64,000 nt of DNA from CF-46 sp963760735 (GTDB taxonomy: Bacteria > Chloroflexota > Limnocylindria > Limnocylindrales > CSP1-4), in the NCBI GenBank assembly GCA_963760735.1, contig CAVXEB010000004.1, forward strand, positions 1,302,001-1,366,000, read 5' to 3'. Both the position numbers and the translations under genes were made by a program. Below are positions 60,445-64,000 of this stretch, piece by piece. The notes under the pieces were generated by a model. The model worked only from the letters and a program-made list of their open reading frames with translations. It did not search any database and was not told where the DNA came from. The first letter of the stretch is position 1. The number at the start of each line of letters is the position of its first letter.

Positions 60445-60705
60445 GTGGACCTCGGCTTCGTCGGCTGGATCATCGTCGGCTTCCTCGGCGGCGCCCTGTC
60501 CGGCATGGTCGTCGGCGGCCGGACGGCCCGCGGCTGCCTCCCGAACATCGTCGTCGGCATCCTCGGGGCCGTCATCGGCGGGTGGGCCGCCCGCGAGCTG
60601 GGGTTCGGGACCGGCCAGGGACTGCTCGCCGCGATCGTCCTGGCCGTCCTCGGTGGGGTGGTCGTCCGGGTCATCCTCGAGGCGGTCAGCCCGAACGAGC
60701 ACTGA
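60445..60705 (+). CDS. GlsB/YeaQ/YmgE-family small membrane protein
   Basis: This 86-residue protein has three hydrophobic segments. FVGWIIVGFLGGALSGMVVGG and NIVVGILGAVIGGWAARELG are the family's glycine-rich spans. It belongs to the transglycosylase-associated/GlsB stress family, whose biochemical role is unclear. It lies 4 bp after the hydrolase and ends the plus-strand run. The GTG start is typical of the neighbourhood. Confidence 0.82.
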   Translation: MDLGFVGWIIVGFLGGALSGMVVGGRTARGCLPNIVVGILGAVIGGWAARELGFGTGQGLLAAIVLAVLGGVVVRVILEAVSPNEH

Positions 60706-60729
60706 GCGTCGGCGACCGGGACGCCGTGA

Positions 60730-60945
60730 CCGTTCCCGCCACACGCCGGACATGACCAGCGGGTCGGCGCGGCCGCCGATGCCAACCCGTTCTTCGCTGC
60801 GACCCCGCCGTCGATCGCGTTCCTCGCCTGGTCGGTCGTCTGGACCGCGATCGTGCCCGGTCTCGCGGCCCTCTCGCTGAGCGTCGCGACCTGTGTTCGG
60901 CTCCCACGGCGCGCCCCGCGCGCGCCGGATACCATCGACCCATGA
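60730..60945 (+). other. Hydrophobic open frame without start codon before citrate synthase
   Basis: A frame of 71 codons begins after a TGA and ends in a TGA that overlaps the citrate synthase ATG (ATGA). It encodes a strongly hydrophobic stretch (SIAFLAWSVVWTAIVPGLAA) flanked by an Arg/Pro-rich end, like a one-span membrane protein. No ATG, GTG or TTG lies before the hydrophobic part. A GTG in a neighbouring frame at 60726 would need a frameshift. It may be the relic of a small gene or chance. The citrate synthase promoter also lies here. Confidence 0.3.
60930..60935 (+). promoter_or_regulatory. -10 box of the citrate synthase gene (leaderless)
   Basis: TACCAT ends 6 nt before the ATG. No clear -35 box is visible. 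It fits the window-wide pattern of start codons at +1. Confidence 0.4.
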
Positions 60946-62075
60946 CCGACGCTCCCACGGCGGCGCCGACGCCGGCAGCCGCGCCCGACGACCGACCCTA
61001 CTCCCCAGGGCTCGAAGGTGTTCTCGCGGGCGAGACGTCGCTCAGCAAGGTCGACGGCGCGAACGGCCGGCTGATCTACCGGGGGTACCGGATCGGCGAC
61101 CTCGTCGAGCACGGGACGTATCCGGCGGTCGCGAACCTCCTCTGGACCGGCGACTGGGACCCGCGCGCTCGCCTGGCGACCGCGCCCGTCCCGGACGCCG
61201 TGCTCACCGCGTTGCGGTCCCTGCCGACGACCGCGAAGCCGATGGACGCGCTCCGGACCGCCGTCTCGGCGTGGGGGGCCACCCAGGCGTTGACGTGGCC
61301 GCCGACCGTCGAGCAGGCCCGGGCCCTGACCGCGGCCTCGCCCTCGGCGCTCGCCGCGTTCGCCCGGATCCGGGAGGGCAAGGACCCGATCGATCCGGAT
61401 CCGTCGCTCGACCTGGTCGAGGGCTTCCTCTACCAGCTCAAGGGGGTCCGTCCCGACGCGGGCACCGCGCGGGCGCTCGACGCCTACTTCATCGTCGGCG
61501 CCGAGCACGGCTTCAACGCCTCGACGTTCACGGCTCGCGTCGTGACCTCGACCCAGTCGGACCTCGCCTCGGCCGTCTGCGGCGCGATCGGAACGATGAA
61601 GGGGCCACTCCACGGTGGCGCACCCTCGGAGGTCGTCGACCAGCTGTCCCAGGTCGGCTCTGTGGAAAACGCCGAGAAGTGGCTCACCGCAGCGCTCGAC
61701 CGCGGCGAGCGGCTGATGGGCTTCGGTCATCGCGTCTACCGGGCGTACGACCCGCGGGCCGCCGCGCTCCGGAAGGTCGCCGAGGGCATGGAGCACAAGC
61801 CTTACTGGCTCGAGCTCGCGATCGAGGTCGAGGACGTCGCGCTCCGGCTGCTCGCGGAGCGCCACCCGGAACGACCGCTGAAGACGAACGTCGAGTACTA
61901 CGCGGCGCCCGTCCTGCAGGGCGTCGGTCTCACCCCGGACCTCTTCCCGGCCACGTTCTCGCTCGCCCGGCACGCCGGCTGGACCGCTCACGCCCTCGAG
62001 CAGGCGGCCAACAACCGCCTGATCCGCCCCGACGTCCGCTACATCGGGCCCGCGGAGCGCGACCTCCCGGCCTGA
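60942..62075 (+). CDS. Citrate synthase
   Basis: This citrate/2-methylcitrate synthase has 377 residues, the short CitZ/PrpC size. SPGLEGVLAGETSLSKVDG opens the fold. Conserved active-site regions are EHGFNASTFTARV, GPLHGGAPSEV and MGFGHRVYRAYDPRA, with the catalytic histidines in the first two groups and in GHRVY. It condenses oxaloacetate with acetyl-CoA (or propionyl-CoA). No prp genes are nearby, so the TCA cycle role is more likely. It appears monocistronic. Its stop codon lies within the first unit of a 21-bp tandem repeat. Confidence 0.9.
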   Translation: MTDAPTAAPTPAAAPDDRPYSPGLEGVLAGETSLSKVDGANGRLIYRGYRIGDLVEHGTYPAVANLLWTGDWDPRARLATAPVPDAVLTALRSLPTTAKPMDALRTAVSAWGATQALTWPPTVEQARALTAASPSALAAFARIREGKDPIDPDPSLDLVEGFLYQLKGVRPDAGTARALDAYFIVGAEHGFNASTFTARVVTSTQSDLASAVCGAIGTMKGPLHGGAPSEVVDQLSQVGSVENAEKWLTAALDRGERLMGFGHRVYRAYDPRAAALRKVAEGMEHKPYWLELAIEVEDVALRLLAERHPERPLKTNVEYYAAPVLQGVGLTPDLFPATFSLARHAGWTAHALEQAANNRLIRPDVRYIGPAERDLPA

Positions 62076-62153
62076 GCCCTCCGCGCCGGTGCCTGAGCCC
62101 TCCGCGCCGGTGCCTGAGCCCTCCGCGCCGGTGCCTGAGCCCTCCGCGCCGGT
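62070..62153. repeat. Four exact 21-bp tandem repeats at the citrate synthase stop
   Basis: A 21-bp GC-rich unit (starting GCCTGAGCCCTC) is repeated four times without mismatch at 62070, 62091, 62112 and 62133. The citrate synthase TGA is in the first copy, and each later copy repeats the in-frame TGA. In another frame the units would encode PEPSAPV repeats. The rest of the spacer, up to the convergent monooxygenase at 62375, has a short hairpin (62298-62314) and no convincing gene. Confidence 0.9.
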
Positions 62154-62374
62154 CAACGCCGGCCTGACACGCCGGATATCACCCGGGATGCTATTCCGGC
62201 GCCTCGACTGGCGACAAGGCCACCGGATCGCGTCGCGTCGAGCGTGGAGCGGCCTGCTCACGATCGAGTCGTCCTCGATCAAGGCTCGGGACGTGCTCCT
62301 GATCGCCGATCAGGCCTGGAAATAACACCTCGACTCATATCGATGGCGGGAAGGACGAGGCGGTACTCCCCGGC

Positions 62375-63511
62375 TCAGCGAGCGGCCGGCACGGGTGCGA
62401 GCCGTTGCAGTGTTTCGGTGGCGACACGGTCGGCGATCCGCTCGACGACGTAGCTCGCGTCGCGACCCGCGCCTGCGACCAGCATCGACGAGAAGGCGTA
62501 CTGGAACGGCACCCCGAGGAAGTAGAGACCGGGGATCGTCGGGCTGACGCCGCGGACTTCCTCCGGCCAGCCGTCCGGGCCCGTGATCGGCGCGTCGACG
62601 AACGCGTAGTCGGGTCGGTACCCGGTGGCCCAGATCACGTTGGCGACGTCGAGGACGGTGCCATCGGCCAGCACCGGCAGACCGTTCCGGACAGCGGTCG
62701 TCCGCTCGTCGTGGCGTTCGACACCGGCCCGGTCGAGGTCCGGGAGCCGGACCCGAAGGAGCGGCCCGCCGGCCTTCCGGACTTCCGGACGCATCCGCCG
62801 TCCCATCGGCGTCTTCATCGTGAGGACGTGTCCGAAGACGAACTCGACGACCGGCCAGCCAACAGCCGCGCGCCTCGTGTCGGTGACTCGGATCGGCATC
62901 TGACCATGAGAGCGGCCGGACAGGATCGTCCGGTGGCCGGCGTTCGCGACTTCGTAGGCGATGTCGGCGCCGGAGTGAGACAGGCCGACCACCAGGACGG
63001 CGCCGTCCTGAAGCTGTGCCGGGTTGCGGTAGTCGTGCGAGTGCAGCTGGCGGATGCCCGGGTCTAGCTCGGCGGCGAATGGCGGGACGCTGGGCCGGCG
63101 GAACGGACCCGTCGCGACGATGACCTGTCGGGCGGCGATGCGCGCCCCGGCACCGGTCATCACCACGAACCCCTCCTCGACCGGCTGGACGCGCTCGACA
63201 CGCGTGCCGCTCCGGACGGGCAGATCGAACTCTTTCGTGTAGGCCTCGAGATAGTCGGCCATCTCCCGACCGGTCGGCCAGGACCAGGCCTCCGCCGGGA
63301 ACCGCATGCCCGGCAGCGAATCGTAGCGGGCGGGGCTGTAGAGCTTCAGCGAGTCCCAGCGGTTGCGCCAGTGGTCGCCGATCCGCTCGTCGGCATCGAG
63401 GATCACGAACGGCAGGCCGCGCCGCGCGAGGTGATATCCGGCCGACAACCCTGCCTGGCCCGCACCGATCACGACCGTGTCGATTCGCTCGGCTGCCGTC
63501 TCGCTGCCCAT
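62375..63511 (-). CDS. Flavin-containing monooxygenase-like NAD(P)/FAD oxidoreductase
   Basis: This 378-residue flavoprotein has an FAD Rossmann motif GAGQAG at residues 16-21, and a second dinucleotide motif VVGLSHSGADIA near residue 175 would bind NADPH. The linker ATGYRPD near residue 310 is typical of CzcO/FMO-like enzymes. It could oxygenate a small hydrophobic or sulfur/nitrogen compound; no substrate is apparent. The start at the ATG before GSETAAERID is chosen because homology begins there; the frame is open upstream. A 139-bp spacer separates it from the LuxR-type gene upstream. Confidence 0.85.
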   Translation of the reverse strand: MGSETAAERIDTVVIGAGQAGLSAGYHLARRGLPFVILDADERIGDHWRNRWDSLKLYSPARYDSLPGMRFPAEAWSWPTGREMADYLEAYTKEFDLPVRSGTRVERVQPVEEGFVVMTGAGARIAARQVIVATGPFRRPSVPPFAAELDPGIRQLHSHDYRNPAQLQDGAVLVVGLSHSGADIAYEVANAGHRTILSGRSHGQMPIRVTDTRRAAVGWPVVEFVFGHVLTMKTPMGRRMRPEVRKAGGPLLRVRLPDLDRAGVERHDERTTAVRNGLPVLADGTVLDVANVIWATGYRPDYAFVDAPITGPDGWPEEVRGVSPTIPGLYFLGVPFQYAFSSMLVAGAGRDASYVVERIADRVATETLQRLAPVPAAR

Positions 63512-63650
63512 GGCTCGTTCTCCAGTGTCAGGTTCGGAGGCGACCGACCGGTGCTCAGTCAGGTCGCCGAACCCGATGCTGGGAGTAAGAAGCCGCGGTC
63601 GCATCGGCGAAAGCACCCAATCGCGGGTGGGCCGCCGATGGGTACCGCGG

Positions 63651-64000
63651 TCAGCCGAGGTGGTGCTGGAGGGCGAAGGCCGTCGCCGCCGCCCGCGACG
63701 ACACCTCGAGCTTCGTGTAGATGTTGCTGACGTGGCGGTCGACGGTCCGCTCGCTGATCCCGAGCACACCGGCGATCTCGCGGTTCGTGGCGCCGCGGGC
63801 GAGCTGCCCGAGGACCTCGACCTCGCGAGCGCTCAAGCCACCCGGCGTCGGCGGCGGGGCAGCGATGAACGCGTCGAGCCTGCGAGCATCCGGGACGGCG
63901 CCGAGCCGCTCGAACGCGTCACGTGCCGCCTCGAGTGCGATCGCAGCGCTCTCGTCGTCGCCGAGGGCGCGGCAGGCCAGCCCGATCCCTTCGCGCACGC
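63651..64000 (-). CDS. LuxR-type transcriptional regulator, C-terminal part (runs off the window)
   Basis: Only the last 116 or so residues are present; the gene continues past the window end. The C-terminal GerE/LuxR helix-turn-helix is complete: LSAREVEVLGQLARGATNRE, then IAGVLGISERTVDRHVSNIY. Before it comes a helical segment (AAIALEAARDAFERLGAVPD) resembling the last repeat of a TPR or MalT/LAL-type sensor rather than a receiver domain. It is probably a large signal-responsive activator. It may control the adjacent monooxygenase gene. Confidence 0.8.
   Translation of the reverse strand, partial: VREGIGLACRALGDDESAAIALEAARDAFERLGAVPDARRLDAFIAAPPPTPGGLSAREVEVLGQLARGATNREIAGVLGISERTVDRHVSNIYTKLEVSSRAAATAFALQHHLG

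Noticed and set aside
59586..62282. An 898-codon minus-strand frame opposite citrate synthase and the hydrolase
   Set aside because: Low-complexity Arg/Asp/Gly content with no domain; the plus strand codes conserved enzymes.
62089..62325. A 78-codon plus-strand frame starting with PEPSAPV repeats
   Set aside because: It arises from the 21-bp tandem repeat, has no ribosome-binding site, and the rest lacks recognisable sequence.
1..64000. CRISPR arrays, tRNA or rRNA genes, insertion sequences, prophage
   Set aside because: No array of spaced repeats, cloverleaf, rRNA signature, transposase or phage protein was seen on either strand; the only tandem repeats are short and contiguous.

Overview
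The window is a chromosomal segment of very high GC DNA (G or C dominates third codon positions throughout) packed with genes in long same-strand runs joined by ATGA or GTGA overlaps. Gene content looks heterotrophic: solute-binding ABC importers, sugar dehydrogenases, ROK, LacI, SorC and GntR regulators, and a complete pentose phosphate gene set that includes the G6PDH partner OpcA. OpcA together with GTG starts and leaderless promoters recalls Actinobacteria. The glucose-6-phosphate isomerase of the fused Tal-Pgi type and the ECF sigma/membrane-protein pairs suggest a terrestrial or freshwater Chloroflexota lineage. That placement is an inference; there is no rRNA, tRNA, CRISPR array, IS element or phage gene to anchor it.

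Layout. (1) 54-7139, plus strand: a seven-gene catabolic operon (KDPG-type aldolase, SorC regulator, SDR, FAD oxidoreductase, phosphotriesterase-like hydrolase, MetE C-terminal-like methyltransferase, Gfo/Idh dehydrogenase), followed by a nucleotidyltransferase. (2) 7924-14582, minus: a glycan importer and hydrolase operon (binding protein, two permeases, GH3, acetylxylan esterase) facing a divergent LacI repressor, with a readable promoter and repeated CGAAA-type operators between them. (3) 16397-31648: a ROK repressor, then a long plus-strand run that looks like N-acetylated or amino sugar catabolism (three sugar enzymes, DeoC, SIS protein, RbsABC-type importer, ROK kinase, GntR, NagA, MFS). 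Three genes here carry four single-base frameshifts. (4) 31830-34320, minus: transaldolase and pyrG. (5) 34524-39191: two tandem pairs of ECF sigma factor and single-pass membrane protein with related N-termini, around a nitroreductase. (6) 39244-44114, minus: an EamA permease and a five-gene ABC-2 exporter operon. (7) 44344-48261: MFS, rhodanese, a small CxxC protein, pseudouridine glycosidase and PfkB kinase. (8) 48391-60705, plus: tkt, rpiB, amidase, pgi, gnd, zwf, opcA, pgl and accessory genes. (9) 60942-64000: citrate synthase, a 21-bp tandem repeat, a flavin monooxygenase and the end of a LuxR-type regulator.

How the parts fit. Modules 1-3 feed sugars, sugar acids and amino sugars into central metabolism. 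The products would enter at pyruvate/triose phosphate (aldolases), hexose phosphate (NagA/SIS) or the oxidative pentose phosphate pathway, whose genes sit in module 8. Seven genes start 6 or 7 nt after a TANNNT -10 hexamer, so leaderless transcription appears to be common for operon heads here.
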